From NCBI GenBank assembly GCA_016284115.1, contig JAEEOD010000095.1, forward strand, positions 1 to 9,640: 9,640 nucleotides of DNA, given 5' to 3'. The notes under the pieces were generated by a model. The model was not told where the DNA came from, searched no databases, and saw nothing but the letters and a program-made list of their open reading frames with translations. The stretch's first letter is position 1. The number at the start of each line of letters is the position of its first letter. The position numbers and the translations under genes are program-made. The DNA is from Bacteroidaceae bacterium (GTDB taxonomy: Bacteria > Bacteroidota > Bacteroidia > Bacteroidales > Bacteroidaceae). Shown here in pieces: positions 1-7,433 of the stretch.

Positions 1-464
1 AGTTCGTGGAGCATAAGGACTTTACCGCTGAGAGTATTGCGGATGCTGATATCCTGTACATGACGCGTGTGCAGCGTGAGCGTTTCACTGACCTGGATGA
101 GTATGAGCGTGTGAAGAATGTATATATCCTGCGCAATGCCATGCTGGAGCATACGAAGCCTAACCTGCGCATCTTGCATCCTCTGCCTCGCGTGAACGAG
201 ATTGCTTATGATGTGGATGCCAACGAGAAGGCGTATTACTTCCAACAGGCTCAAAATGGTCTGTATGCTCGTGAGGCTATCCTTAGCGATGTGCTGGGCA
301 TCACACTGGAGGAGGTGAAGGCTGACTCCTTGAAGATTGAGGCTACCGAGAAGGTGAGTGGGGCTGTGAAGAATATCACGGATGATCTGCCTGAGGTAAT
401 AAATAACTTCAAGGATAATGTGGAGAAGATGGTGAACTCTGTGAAGGAAACTTTTAATAAGTAG
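1..464 (+). CDS. pyrB: Aspartate carbamoyltransferase catalytic subunit, 3' part
   Basis: The gene runs in from before the window; the reading frame is open from base 3 and ends at TAG 462-464. Aspartate carbamoyltransferase joins carbamoyl phosphate and aspartate to make N-carbamoyl-aspartate, the committed step of pyrimidine synthesis. The visible C-terminal half carries the family segments [10 protein letters not shown] and HPLPRVNEI; the HPLPR loop contributes to the active site. Next comes a conserved stretch ending [15 protein letters not shown], close to where family members normally stop. Here about 50 more residues follow (bases 309-461), rich in Lys, Glu, Asp and Asn and probably helical. 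The GTG at base 6 is an internal valine codon, not a start. pyrI follows after 4 bases, so the two are co-transcribed and should form the PyrB-PyrI holoenzyme. The identification is secure; the role of the tail is unknown. Confidence 0.96.
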   Translation, partial: FVEHKDFTAESIADADILYMTRVQRERFTDLDEYERVKNVYILRNAMLEHTKPNLRILHPLPRVNEIAYDVDANEKAYYFQQAQNGLYAREAILSDVLGITLEEVKADSLKIEATEKVSGAVKNITDDLPEVINNFKDNVEKMVNSVKETFNK

Positions 465-468
465 TGTT

Positions 469-930
469 ATGAATGAGGAAAAGAGAGAAATGCAGGTGGC
501 CGCGCTGAAGAACGGCACTGTGATAGACCATATACCGAGCGATAAACTCTTTACTGTGGTGGCATTGCTGGGACTGGAACATCTGACGAACAATATCACC
601 ATTGGTAATAACCTGGACAGTAAGCTGCTGGGCAAGAAAGGCATTATCAAGATTGCTGATAAGTTCTTTACCAATGACGAGATCAACCGTATTGCTGTGG
701 TGGCTCCGAACGTAAGAATGAACATTATTCGTGACTATGAGGTGGTGGAGAAGCGTCAGCTGGAACTGCCTGACGAGCTGATTGGCATTGTGAAGTGCTC
801 TAACCAGAAGTGCATCACGAACAATGAGCCGATGCCTACGCGTTTCCATGTCATTGACAAGGATAACTGCGTGATTAAGTGTCACTACTGCGAGAAGGAA
901 CAACATCGCGAAGAAATACAACTGAAATGA
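469..930 (+). CDS. pyrI: Aspartate carbamoyltransferase regulatory subunit
   Basis: A 153-residue protein, the usual length for PyrI. This subunit binds nucleotide effectors (CTP and ATP in the E. coli enzyme) and holds PyrB trimers in the regulated holoenzyme. The N-terminal nucleotide-binding domain includes [10 protein letters not shown] near residues 15-24, with Asp20 matching the effector-binding Asp of E. coli, and Lys61 and Lys95 near the other expected contacts. The C-terminal zinc domain has all four ligands, Cys110, Cys115, Cys138 and Cys141, in a CxxxxC-x22-CxxC arrangement. The start lies only 4 bases after the pyrB stop, and the stop overlaps the next start as ATGA, so translation of the three genes is likely coupled. 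Its presence predicts an allosterically controlled ATCase rather than a PyrB-only form. Confidence 0.97.
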   Translation: MNEEKREMQVAALKNGTVIDHIPSDKLFTVVALLGLEHLTNNITIGNNLDSKLLGKKGIIKIADKFFTNDEINRIAVVAPNVRMNIIRDYEVVEKRQLELPDELIGIVKCSNQKCITNNEPMPTRFHVIDKDNCVIKCHYCEKEQHREEIQLK

Positions 931-1496
931 GAGAGGATTGGAAGCCTGGAACATTGATTTATCCGCTGCCTGCATTGCTGATTAGCTGTGGCAGTAGCCT
1001 CGAGGAGTATAACATCTTTACTGTGGCATGGACGGGTACGCTCTGCAGTAATCCGCCCATGTGCTATATTTCTGTTCGTCCAGAGCGTTATTCATATCCC
1101 ATTATCAAGAAGAACGGTGAATTTGTGATTAACCTTACCAATGAGCGATTGGCAAGGGCTACCGACTGGTGTGGTGTGCGCTCGGGCAGGGACTATAACA
1201 AATTTAAGGAGATGCACCTGACGCCCGGGCCATGTAGTGTGGTAAAGGCTCCGTTGATTGAGGAGTCGCCCGTGAATATCGAGTGCCGTGTGAAGGAAAT
1301 CGTTCCGCTAGGCTCGCATGATATGTTCATTGCTGATGTGGTGAATGTGCGGGTGGATAGTCAGTACCTCAATAACGAGACGGGTGCTTTTGATATGGCT
1401 TCGTTCAATCCGTTGGTCTATGTGCATGGCGGTTATTATAGCTTAGGGAACAAGATAGGAAAGTTTGGCTGGTCGGTGGAGAAAAAAAAGAAATAA
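927..1496 (+). CDS. Flavin reductase-family (FMN-binding split barrel) protein
   Basis: A 189-residue protein when started at ATG 927. I chose this start because it gives the ATGA overlap with the pyrI stop (928-930); an earlier in-frame ATG at 879 lies inside pyrI and would add an unrelated leader. The protein resembles the flavin reductase-like family (FMN-binding split barrel). Supporting segments are [14 protein letters not shown] (residues 31-44), [13 protein letters not shown] (48-60) and GEFVINL (64-70). The Ala-Trp-Thr-Gly and Ser-x-Pro-Pro region normally lines the flavin site. Members use NAD(P)H to reduce flavin or, in some archaeal and bacterial cases, ferric iron; the substrate here cannot be read from sequence. 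No signal peptide is present, so it is cytosolic. The C-terminus is lysine-rich and encoded by an A-rich tract. Why it sits in a pyrimidine operon is unclear. Confidence 0.88.
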   Translation: MREDWKPGTLIYPLPALLISCGSSLEEYNIFTVAWTGTLCSNPPMCYISVRPERYSYPIIKKNGEFVINLTNERLARATDWCGVRSGRDYNKFKEMHLTPGPCSVVKAPLIEESPVNIECRVKEIVPLGSHDMFIADVVNVRVDSQYLNNETGAFDMASFNPLVYVHGGYYSLGNKIGKFGWSVEKKKK

Positions 1497-1520
1497 ATAG
1501 GTTATTCGCTCAAATTATCG

Positions 1521-1528
1521 TAACTTCG
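1521..1528 (+). promoter_or_regulatory. Possible -7 promoter element for glyA
   Basis: TAACTTCG fits the Bacteroidetes -7 consensus TAnnTTTG with one mismatch and lies about 50 bases before the glyA start. I could not find a convincing TTTG-type -33 element at the expected distance. No terminator hairpin is visible after the flavin reductase gene either, so glyA may be transcribed partly by read-through from the pyr operon. Confidence 0.35.
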
Positions 1529-1578
1529 CAGCCAAATTAGAAAATAAGCATATCATTTTATTAATACAATAACAAATC

Positions 1579-2859
1579 ATGAAAAGAGACGATTTGATTT
1601 TCAATCTGATTGAGCAAGAGCACCAGCGTCAGCTAAAAGGTATGGAACTCATTGCTTCAGAGAACTTTGTGAGTGACCAGGTAATGCAGGCCATGGGTTC
1701 ATGCATGACTAATAAGTATGCCGAAGGCTATCCTGGCAAGCGCTACTATGGCGGTTGTGAGGTGGTGGATCAGAGCGAGCAGATTGCCATCGACCGTGTG
1801 AAGGAGTTGTTTGGTGCTGAATATGCCAACGTACAACCTCACTCTGGTGCACAGGCTAATGCGGCTGTGCTGCTGGCAGTACTGAATCCAGGTGACAAGT
1901 TTATGGGTCTGAACCTTGATATGGGTGGCCACCTGTCACACGGTTCAGCTGTCAACACTTCTGGCATCTTGTATCATCCTATTGCTTACAGCTTGAACAA
2001 AGAGACGGGTCGTGTGGATTACGATGAGATGGAACGCTTGGCACTGCAAGAGAAACCAAAGTTGATTATTGGTGGTGGCTCGGCTTATTCACGCGAGTGG
2101 GACTATGCCCGTATGCGCAAGATAGCTGATGAGGTAGGGGCTTTGCTGATGATTGACATGGCGCATCCTGCTGGCTTGATTGCTGCTGGCTTGCTCGACA
2201 ACCCATTGAAGTATGCTCATATCGTCACTTCAACTACTCATAAGACCTTGCGTGGTCCACGTGGTGGTATCATCCTGCTGGGTAAGGACTTTGAGAATCC
2301 TTGGGGCTTGGCTACCAAGAAGGGCGAGATCAAGATGATGTCAACACTGCTCAACTCAGCTGTATTCCCTGGTCAGCAGGGTGGTCCGCTGGAGCATGTA
2401 ATCGCTGCTAAGGCAGTGGCCTTTGGTGAGGCACTCCAGCCTGAGTTCAAGGAATACCAGAAGCAGGTGAAGAAGAATGCTGCCGTACTGGCTCAGGCAC
2501 TCGTTGACCGTGGCTTCCATATCGTTTCTGGTGGTACTGACAACCATTCTATGTTGGTAGATTTGCGCACCAAGTATCCTGACTTGACAGGTAAGGTGGC
2601 AGAGAAGGCGCTGGTGGCTGCTGACATCACTGCTAACAAGAACATGGTGCCATTCGACTCACGCAGTGCATTCCAGACCTCTGGTATCCGTCTGGGTACT
2701 CCTGCCATCACTACTCGTGGTGCTAAGGAAGACCTGATGCTGGAGATTGCAGAACTGATTGAGACGGTACTGAATGCTCCTGAGGATGAAGCAGTAATCG
2801 CTAAGGTTCGTGCTCACGTTAATGAAACTATGGTGAAGTATCCTATGTTTGCTTACTAA
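1579..2859 (+). CDS. glyA: Serine hydroxymethyltransferase
   Basis: A 426-residue cytosolic PLP enzyme of full family length. It converts serine and tetrahydrofolate to glycine and 5,10-methylene-tetrahydrofolate, the main source of one-carbon units for thymidylate, purine and methionine synthesis. Diagnostic segments are LIASENF (24-30), [13 protein letters not shown] (47-59), QPHSGAQAN (86-94), the MIDMAHPAG strand (191-199; Asp193 expected to contact the PLP ring) and [13 protein letters not shown] (218-230), in which Lys222 forms the PLP Schiff base. The start is the first ATG and gives the typical N-terminus. It stands 82 bases after the flavin reductase gene and is followed by a GC-rich hairpin at 2889-2916. 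No key residue is missing. Confidence 0.98.
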   Translation: MKRDDLIFNLIEQEHQRQLKGMELIASENFVSDQVMQAMGSCMTNKYAEGYPGKRYYGGCEVVDQSEQIAIDRVKELFGAEYANVQPHSGAQANAAVLLAVLNPGDKFMGLNLDMGGHLSHGSAVNTSGILYHPIAYSLNKETGRVDYDEMERLALQEKPKLIIGGGSAYSREWDYARMRKIADEVGALLMIDMAHPAGLIAAGLLDNPLKYAHIVTSTTHKTLRGPRGGIILLGKDFENPWGLATKKGEIKMMSTLLNSAVFPGQQGGPLEHVIAAKAVAFGEALQPEFKEYQKQVKKNAAVLAQALVDRGFHIVSGGTDNHSMLVDLRTKYPDLTGKVAEKALVAADITANKNMVPFDSRSAFQTSGIRLGTPAITTRGAKEDLMLEIAELIETVLNAPEDEAVIAKVRAHVNETMVKYPMFAY

Positions 2860-2888
2860 TATCTACAGATAACCTAAAATATTAACTA

Positions 2889-2916
2889 TTACGGCTGCTC
2901 TTTTGGGCAGCCGTAA
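2889..2916 (+). terminator. Hairpin after glyA, probable weak terminator
   Basis: A 12-bp stem pairs TTACGGCTGCTC (2889-2900) with GGGCAGCCGTAA (2905-2916) around a TTTT loop, with one G-T wobble. It lies 30 bases after the glyA stop. The T-run that follows is short (TTTC at 2917-2920), so termination may be partial and allow read-through into the lipoprotein gene 22 bases downstream of the hairpin, for which I see no clear promoter. Confidence 0.65.
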
Positions 2917-2937
2917 TTTCATAGAAAAGTTGTAATT

Positions 2938-3426
2938 ATGATGAGAAAATTTTTTTTAATGTTGGTGGCTGTAATAGCACTTGGAGCTGTTATGGGATGT
3001 AACTCGAAAAAAGGAACGGAAAACGAAGTTGTTGGTGATAGTCTACAGACCGAGTTAAAGAGGGCAGGTATAGATAGTGTTCAAGAACTGAATAATGATT
3101 TTGCAATATTCTTCACTTCCATTTATAATGATGAATTGTATAATGATTATGCTTTTATAGATAAATACTGTACCGAAAAATTAAAAAAGAAACTGAAGGA
3201 AGCCTATGAATATGAAGGTGATGGTTATGCTACATGGCTTTTCAGAAGTGAATTTCAAGATGGCCCAACTGATGAACATAAACTCACAAAGATAGTGCCA
3301 GAAGATGATGGATGGTATAAGTATGACTTTATTGATATGGGTCATAAAGGATCTCATAGAATAAAGGTGTTGTCACATGTTAATCCAAGAAATCAAATTG
3401 AGTATTATATTGACGAGTTGGAATAA
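2938..3426 (+). CDS. Small lipoprotein of unknown function
   Basis: A 162-residue predicted lipoprotein. Residues 1-20 form a signal peptide with Arg3-Lys4, a hydrophobic core and a lipobox ending VMGC, with Cys21 as the lipidation site. The mature part begins with a charged, flexible stretch, followed by a compact domain with recognisable blocks IFFTSIYNDELYNDY, DKYCTEKLKKKLKEAYEY, GYATWLFR and DGWYKYDFIDMGHKGSHRIK. This arrangement recalls NTF2-like/DUF3828-type lipoproteins common in Bacteroidetes, but I hold that only as a suggestion. Two ATG codons are adjacent (2938 and 2941); either could start. The gene is visibly more AT-rich than its neighbours and uses more A/T-ending codons, compatible with accessory status. 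It lies between glyA and convergent uvrB and has no obvious partner. Confidence 0.82.
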   Translation: MMRKFFLMLVAVIALGAVMGCNSKKGTENEVVGDSLQTELKRAGIDSVQELNNDFAIFFTSIYNDELYNDYAFIDKYCTEKLKKKLKEAYEYEGDGYATWLFRSEFQDGPTDEHKLTKIVPEDDGWYKYDFIDMGHKGSHRIKVLSHVNPRNQIEYYIDELE

Positions 3427-3474
3427 GCATAAAGTTTATTTTGATTAGTTGCTGTATTTCAACTATAAATACAG

Positions 3475-3505
3475 AAGGCTGCTCAAATGAGCAGTCTTTT
3501 GTTTT
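3475..3505 (+). terminator. Shared terminator between the lipoprotein gene and uvrB
   Basis: A 10-bp stem pairs AAGGCTGCTC (3475-3484) with GAGCAGTCTT (3489-3498) around an AAAT loop, with one G-T wobble. It is followed on the plus strand by TTTTGTTTT, a good terminator for the lipoprotein gene. The uvrB stop codon (3504-3506 on the minus strand) abuts the hairpin, so the same structure could end uvrB transcripts, although the T-run in that direction is poor. Confidence 0.75.
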
Positions 3506-5576
3506 AATCAGGGAAACGTTGTTTCAGCAGCTCTTCCATTCTGATGGCTTCATCACGATATTGGGCAGCCTCGATGAAGTCGAGCTTCTTGGCTGCCTGT
3601 CGCATACGTTTCTTGGTTTTTTCAATACTCTTTTCGAGTTGTTCGCGCGACATATACTGTACGATAGGATCGGCGGCAGCTGAGATGGTACCCACTTGTT
3701 CGATATAGGGCCGCGGGGAAGCGAGTTCGGCACTGCGGTGACTGATGGTGGCCTTGGCCTCTGTGGTGGCTTCGATGTTGGGTGCAAAGACATCGAGGTT
3801 CTTGCCCTTGATAATCTGGCGAGGAGTGATGCCATGCTCCTGGTTGTAACGTAACTGTTTCTCTCTACGACGGTTGGTCTCGTCGATGGTCTGCTGCATG
3901 CTCTCGGTAATCTTGTCGGCATACATGATGACCAGTCCGTTGACATTACGGGCTGCACGACCTGCAGTCTGAGTCAACGAACGATGGGAGCGTAAGAAGC
4001 CTTCTTTGTCTGCATCAAGGATAGCTACTAATGAAACTTCAGGCAGGTCAAGTCCTTCACGTAGGAGGTTGACACCGATTAGTACATCGTAAAGTCCTTC
4101 ACGTAGGTCTGCCATAATCTTCACACGTTCTAAAGTATCAACATCACTGTGGATATAGTTGCATCGCACACCGTTATTAAGCAGGTACTCGGTTAATTCC
4201 TCAGCCATACGCTTGGTGAGGGTAGTGACCAACACACGCTCTTCTCGCTCTACACGTAGCTGAATCTCTTCCATCAAGTCATCTACAGGATTAATGGCTG
4301 GGCGCACCTCAATTTTTGGGTCTAACAAGCCTGTAGGGCGAATAACCTGCTCTACTACAATGCCTTCACTCTGTTCTAGTTCAAAATCGGCAGGGGTGGC
4401 ACTGACATAGATAACCTGATGTGCCATATCCATAAACTCGGGGAAGGTGAGGGGGCGGTTATCCTTGGCTGCTGGTAAACGGAAGCCATATTCCACCAGG
4501 TTTTCCTTACGTGCTCTGTCACCTCCATACATTGCCTGTATCTGTGGAACGCTGACATGACTCTCGTCTATAACTATGAGAAAATCTTTCGGGAAGAAGT
4601 CGAGCAAGCAGTATGGACGAGTACCAGCAGGTCGTCCGTCGAAGTAGCGTGAGTAGTTCTCGATGCCTGAACAATGTCCCAGTTCTCGAAGCATCTCCAT
4701 ATCATATGTGACACGCTCGTAGAGACGTTTCGCTTCTGTTGTTTTTCCCTGTTCTTCAAAGAATTGCACTTGTTTGTTCAAGTCATCTTCTATCTCATGG
4801 ATGGCTCGTATAGTGGACTCTTTGGTGGTCATGAACAGGTTGGCTGGATAGATTTTGTAGTCCTCAAACACACCCGTTGTACGCCCTGTAAGGGCATCTA
4901 CTTCCTCGATGCTTTCTATCTCGTCGCCCCAAAATACGATACGCAGAATATGGTCTGCATAGGCCAGAAAGATATCAACTGTGTCACCCTTTACCCGGAA
5001 ATTGCCACGATTCAGTTCGAAGTCGTTGCGTACATAAAGGCTATCAACCAGTTGGCGCAGGAACACGTTGCGGCTGAACATACTGCCACGCTTTACCTCA
5101 ATGACGTTGTTGTAGAAATCGGCTGGGTTGCCCATGCCATAGATGCAAGATACGGATGACACTACTATCACATCGTTGCGCCCGGAAAGAAGGGAAGAAG
5201 TGGCTGCCAGTCGTAATTTGTCAATTTCATCGTTGATGGCCAAGTCTTTTTCTATGTAGGTATCAGTACTGGGCATATAGGCCTCAGGCTGGTAATAGTC
5301 GTAGTAAGATACGTAGTATTCTACGGCATTGTTGGGGAAGAAACTCTTGAACTCGCTGTAGAGCTGGGCAGCCAGTGTTTTGTTGTGACTTAGTACTAAT
5401 GTGGGCTTGTTGATATTGGCAATAACATTCGCAATGGTGAAGGTCTTGCCTGAGCCAGTAACACCTAACAAGGTCTGGGCAGGAACACCTGCTAAAACAC
5501 CTTCTGTGAGCTGCTTGATGGCCTCTGGCTGGTCACCTGTGGGTTGGTATGCTGAGGTAAGTTCGAATTTGTTCAT
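3504..5576 (-). CDS. uvrB: UvrABC system protein B (excinuclease subunit)
   Basis: A 690-residue protein of full family length. UvrB is the damage-verifying helicase-like subunit of nucleotide excision repair; UvrA loads it on DNA and it then recruits UvrC for incision. Visible parts are the Walker A motif GVTGSGKT (38-45, Lys44), the beta-hairpin that is inserted between DNA strands (about 88-111, with [10 protein letters not shown] at 91-100), the Walker B/DEAD-type motif VIDESH (335-340), motif [11 protein letters not shown] (536-544) with its arginines, and a C-terminal UVR coiled-coil domain (about 647-682) that contacts UvrC. The ATG at 5574-5576 gives the standard N-terminus. The gene is monocistronic here, divergent from bamD and convergent with the lipoprotein gene. 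No SOS box of the E. coli type is evident. Confidence 0.98.
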   Translation of the reverse strand: MNKFELTSAYQPTGDQPEAIKQLTEGVLAGVPAQTLLGVTGSGKTFTIANVIANINKPTLVLSHNKTLAAQLYSEFKSFFPNNAVEYYVSYYDYYQPEAYMPSTDTYIEKDLAINDEIDKLRLAATSSLLSGRNDVIVVSSVSCIYGMGNPADFYNNVIEVKRGSMFSRNVFLRQLVDSLYVRNDFELNRGNFRVKGDTVDIFLAYADHILRIVFWGDEIESIEEVDALTGRTTGVFEDYKIYPANLFMTTKESTIRAIHEIEDDLNKQVQFFEEQGKTTEAKRLYERVTYDMEMLRELGHCSGIENYSRYFDGRPAGTRPYCLLDFFPKDFLIVIDESHVSVPQIQAMYGGDRARKENLVEYGFRLPAAKDNRPLTFPEFMDMAHQVIYVSATPADFELEQSEGIVVEQVIRPTGLLDPKIEVRPAINPVDDLMEEIQLRVEREERVLVTTLTKRMAEELTEYLLNNGVRCNYIHSDVDTLERVKIMADLREGLYDVLIGVNLLREGLDLPEVSLVAILDADKEGFLRSHRSLTQTAGRAARNVNGLVIMYADKITESMQQTIDETNRRREKQLRYNQEHGITPRQIIKGKNLDVFAPNIEATTEAKATISHRSAELASPRPYIEQVGTISAAADPIVQYMSREQLEKSIEKTKKRMRQAAKKLDFIEAAQYRDEAIRMEELLKQRFPD

Positions 5577-5597
5577 TTGGCGTTTGATAAAAACAAA

Positions 5598-5628
5598 CGA
5601 AGATAGGAAACAAGTTTGAAATATGCAA
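5598..5628 (-). promoter_or_regulatory. Probable uvrB promoter
   Basis: Reading the minus strand, TTG (5628-5626) is followed after 20 bases by TATCTTCG (5605-5598). This matches the Bacteroidetes -33/-7 pattern (TTTG and TAnnTTTG) with small deviations. It would start transcription about 15-20 bases before the uvrB ATG, giving a short leader. Confidence 0.55.
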
Positions 5629-5664
5629 GTAAATGTGTCTTTTTGTTTTTTTAAGAGGTAAGAT

Positions 5665-5696
5665 TTTGCATTATTCGTGGATTAATACTACCTTTG
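5665..5696 (+). promoter_or_regulatory. Promoter of the bamD-rpoZ operon
   Basis: TTTG (5665-5668), a 20-base spacer, then TACCTTTG (5689-5696). Both elements and the spacing fit the primary sigma factor promoter known for Bacteroidetes exactly. The start site should fall a few bases downstream, giving a leader of roughly 30 bases before the bamD ATG at 5736. A small inverted repeat (GCCAA-N4-TTGGC, 5696-5709) overlaps the expected start site. Confidence 0.8.
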
Positions 5697-5735
5697 CCAA
5701 GATTTTGGCCAATTACGGACTTTTTCGAATAAAAC

Positions 5736-6581
5736 ATGAAGAAAAATATCATTATTATACTGCTCACTGCCTTCGTGATGTCGTCATGTGGTAGTTTTAC
5801 TAACCTCTATAAGCACAAGCTGAAAGACAAGGACTACGACTATATGTATGAGGCTGCTAAAGAGTACTATGTGGCAGGACAATATTCACAGGCCATTACG
5901 TTGTTGAATGACGTGATTACTATCCTGAAAGGATCTGACAGGGGAGAGGAGTCTGTATATATGTTGGCTATGAGCTATTTGAAAAATAAGGAATATGCCA
6001 TTGCGGCACAGTCGTTCCAGCAGTATTACACTTCTTATCCACGAGGAAAATATACGGAAAGGGCTCGATTCTATGCTGGCAAGGCATTATGGATTTCTAC
6101 GCCTGAGTCACAGTTAGACCAGAGTGATACCTACTCGGCTATTCAGGAACTACAACTATTCTTAGAGTTCTTCCCAAATTCCATTTACCGTGAGGAAGCC
6201 CAGAATATCATCTTCGAGGCGCAGGACAAGCTGGTGGAGAAGGAGTATGATGCGGCTAAGTTGTATTTTAATTTAGGTTCATATTTGGGTAATAATTATT
6301 TGTCATGTGTGATTTGCGCGCAGAATGCACTGAAGGATTATCCTTATACGAAGTACCGTGAGGACCTGTCAATGCTGATTGTGAAAGCCAAGTATGAGCA
6401 AGCTGTGCACAGTGTGCTGCAACGTAGGGCAGAGCGCTATCGTGATGCAGTGGATGAGTGCTATGCTTTTAAGAATGAGTTTCCTGAGAGCGCCAATATC
6501 AAGGATGTGGATGAGATGCTGAAGAAGTCTGAAGAGATTTTGAAAGATCTGCCAGAAGATGGTGAAATAGTAGAAGAATAA
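5736..6581 (+). CDS. bamD: Outer membrane protein assembly factor BamD
   Basis: A 281-residue lipoprotein of the BamD/YfiO family. BamD sits on the periplasmic face of the outer membrane and works with BamA to fold beta-barrel proteins into the membrane. Residues 1-17 form a signal peptide with a Lys2-Lys3 n-region and an isoleucine-rich core; the lipobox ends MSSC, placing the lipidated cysteine at residue 18. The mature protein is a series of TPR-like helical pairs: YMYEAAKEYYVAGQYSQAI (36-54), ESVYMLAMSYLKNKEYAIAA, then GKYTERARFYAGKALW, and IQELQLFLEFFPNSIYREEA further on. Spacing of aromatic and alanine positions is typical. It has its own promoter and is the first gene of an operon with rpoZ 24 bases downstream. 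This linkage is common in Bacteroidetes and supports the call. Confidence 0.93.
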   Translation: MKKNIIIILLTAFVMSSCGSFTNLYKHKLKDKDYDYMYEAAKEYYVAGQYSQAITLLNDVITILKGSDRGEESVYMLAMSYLKNKEYAIAAQSFQQYYTSYPRGKYTERARFYAGKALWISTPESQLDQSDTYSAIQELQLFLEFFPNSIYREEAQNIIFEAQDKLVEKEYDAAKLYFNLGSYLGNNYLSCVICAQNALKDYPYTKYREDLSMLIVKAKYEQAVHSVLQRRAERYRDAVDECYAFKNEFPESANIKDVDEMLKKSEEILKDLPEDGEIVEE

Positions 6582-6605
6582 AAACAACTAACTAACATAA
6601 AATTT

Positions 6606-6950
6606 ATGGATTACAAAAGAACAAATGCTGCAACTACCACCGTCACTCGAGACGTTGTGAAGTTGTGCGAAGATACTGGCAATGTATATGAAACCGTTGC
6701 CATTATCGGTAAGCGTGCTAATCAGATTAGTCTGGAGATAAAGAACGATCTGTCTAAGAAACTGGCAGAGTTCGCTTCTTATAACGACAATCTGGAGGAA
6801 GTGTTTGAGAATCGCGAGCAGATTGAGATTTCCCGTTACTACGAGAAACTGCCGAAGCCAACACTGATTGCTACGCAGGAATATAAAGAAGGAAAGGTGT
6901 ATTATCGCAATCCTGTAAAGGATAAGCAAAATATGGACGATTTCCAATGA
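6606..6950 (+). CDS. rpoZ: DNA-directed RNA polymerase omega subunit (Bacteroidetes Rpb6-like)
   Basis: A 114-residue protein matching the Bacteroidetes version of the omega/Rpb6 family. Omega binds the beta-prime subunit and helps assemble and stabilise RNA polymerase. The core has NVYETVAIIGKRANQIS (26-42), with the Arg-Ala-Asn-Gln-Ile signature at the start of the main helix, followed by LSKKLAEFASYNDNLEEVFE and the lineage-specific segment SRYYEKLPKPTLIATQEY (76-93). The last 15 or so residues are charged and probably disordered. It lies 24 bases after bamD; its TGA stop overlaps the next ATG (6947-6950), so it is translationally coupled to the membrane protein downstream. The family is often missed by E. 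coli-based annotation because it diverges from the classical omega. Confidence 0.92.
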   Translation: MDYKRTNAATTTVTRDVVKLCEDTGNVYETVAIIGKRANQISLEIKNDLSKKLAEFASYNDNLEEVFENREQIEISRYYEKLPKPTLIATQEYKEGKVYYRNPVKDKQNMDDFQ

Positions 6951-7402
6951 TACAGCGTATTCAATCTGTTTATTGGCTGGTCATCACCGCATTGTTGGTG
7001 GTGACCATGTTGTCTCCTATAGGTTTCTTTACGGAAGCTGGTGGAGCGTTTGACAGTGTACTGAAGCCATTGGGCCTGACGATGGCTGATGGTGGAACTG
7101 AGAGTACCTGGGGACTGCTGGCTATTTTGCTGCTGGATGCCGTGGTGGCGTTTGCTACGATCTTTTTATATAAGAACCGCATGTTGCAGGTACGTATGTG
7201 TGTGTTCAGTGCTTTGCTGGAGATTGGCTATTATGCGGCTGTGGCTGTGTTTGTCTATATGCTGAAGAGTGACTTGGATGCAGCTTTCCGTCCAGGATGG
7301 GCACTGGCGTTGCCTTTTGTCTGCATCGTACTGAATTACCTTGCTTTCCGTGCTACTTATGCTGATGAGGTGATGGTAAGGGCGTCGGAAAGACTGAGAT
7401 AA
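6947..7402 (+). CDS. DUF4293-type four-helix membrane protein
   Basis: A 151-residue integral membrane protein of unknown function, beginning MIQRIQSVYW, the N-terminal style of the Bacteroidetes DUF4293 family. Four hydrophobic segments are visible at about residues 8-28, 54-75, 84-106 and 116-135. A polar loop lies between the first two (about 29-53), and both ends are charged, with a short C-terminal tail rich in Arg and Glu. No catalytic motif is seen. It overlaps the rpoZ stop by ATGA and ends directly at a strong terminator, so it is the last gene of the bamD operon. The gene order is recurrent in Bacteroidetes, which supports the family call but does not reveal the role. Confidence 0.85.
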   Translation: MIQRIQSVYWLVITALLVVTMLSPIGFFTEAGGAFDSVLKPLGLTMADGGTESTWGLLAILLLDAVVAFATIFLYKNRMLQVRMCVFSALLEIGYYAAVAVFVYMLKSDLDAAFRPGWALALPFVCIVLNYLAFRATYADEVMVRASERLR

Positions 7403-7433
7403 AAAAAAGCTGCTCAATCGAGCAGCTTTTTTT
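7402..7433. terminator. Strong bidirectional terminator
   Basis: A perfect 7-bp stem, GCTGCTC (7409-7415) and GAGCAGC (7420-7426), closes an AATC loop and is extended by A7402-7408 pairing with T7427-7433. The A-run and T-run on either side make it an intrinsic terminator in both directions. It ends the bamD operon (stop at 7400-7402) and the metallopeptidase gene, whose TAA stop lies partly within the flanking T-run (7432-7434). Confidence 0.9.

Noticed and set aside
6..8. GTG at base 6 as the start of a complete 152-residue gene
   Set aside because: The frame is open to the window edge and the protein begins in the middle of the ATCase fold, so the gene simply starts before the window.
879..926. 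Earlier ATG for the flavin reductase gene
   Set aside because: It would overlap pyrI by 52 bases and add 16 residues unlike the family; ATG 927 gives a normal N-terminus and an ATGA junction.
454..975. Minus-strand frame of 173 codons opposite pyrI
   Set aside because: It lies almost exactly antisense to pyrI, has low-complexity composition and no recognisable domain, while pyrI is certain.
1481..1496. Run of eight A near the end of the flavin reductase gene as a phase-variable tract
   Set aside because: It affects only the last few lysines, so slippage would change little. There is no sign of on/off design.
4674..5159. Plus-strand frame of 161 codons inside uvrB
   Set aside because: It is antisense to conserved UvrB sequence, with no promoter or ribosome site and an odd Cys- and His-rich composition typical of shadow frames.
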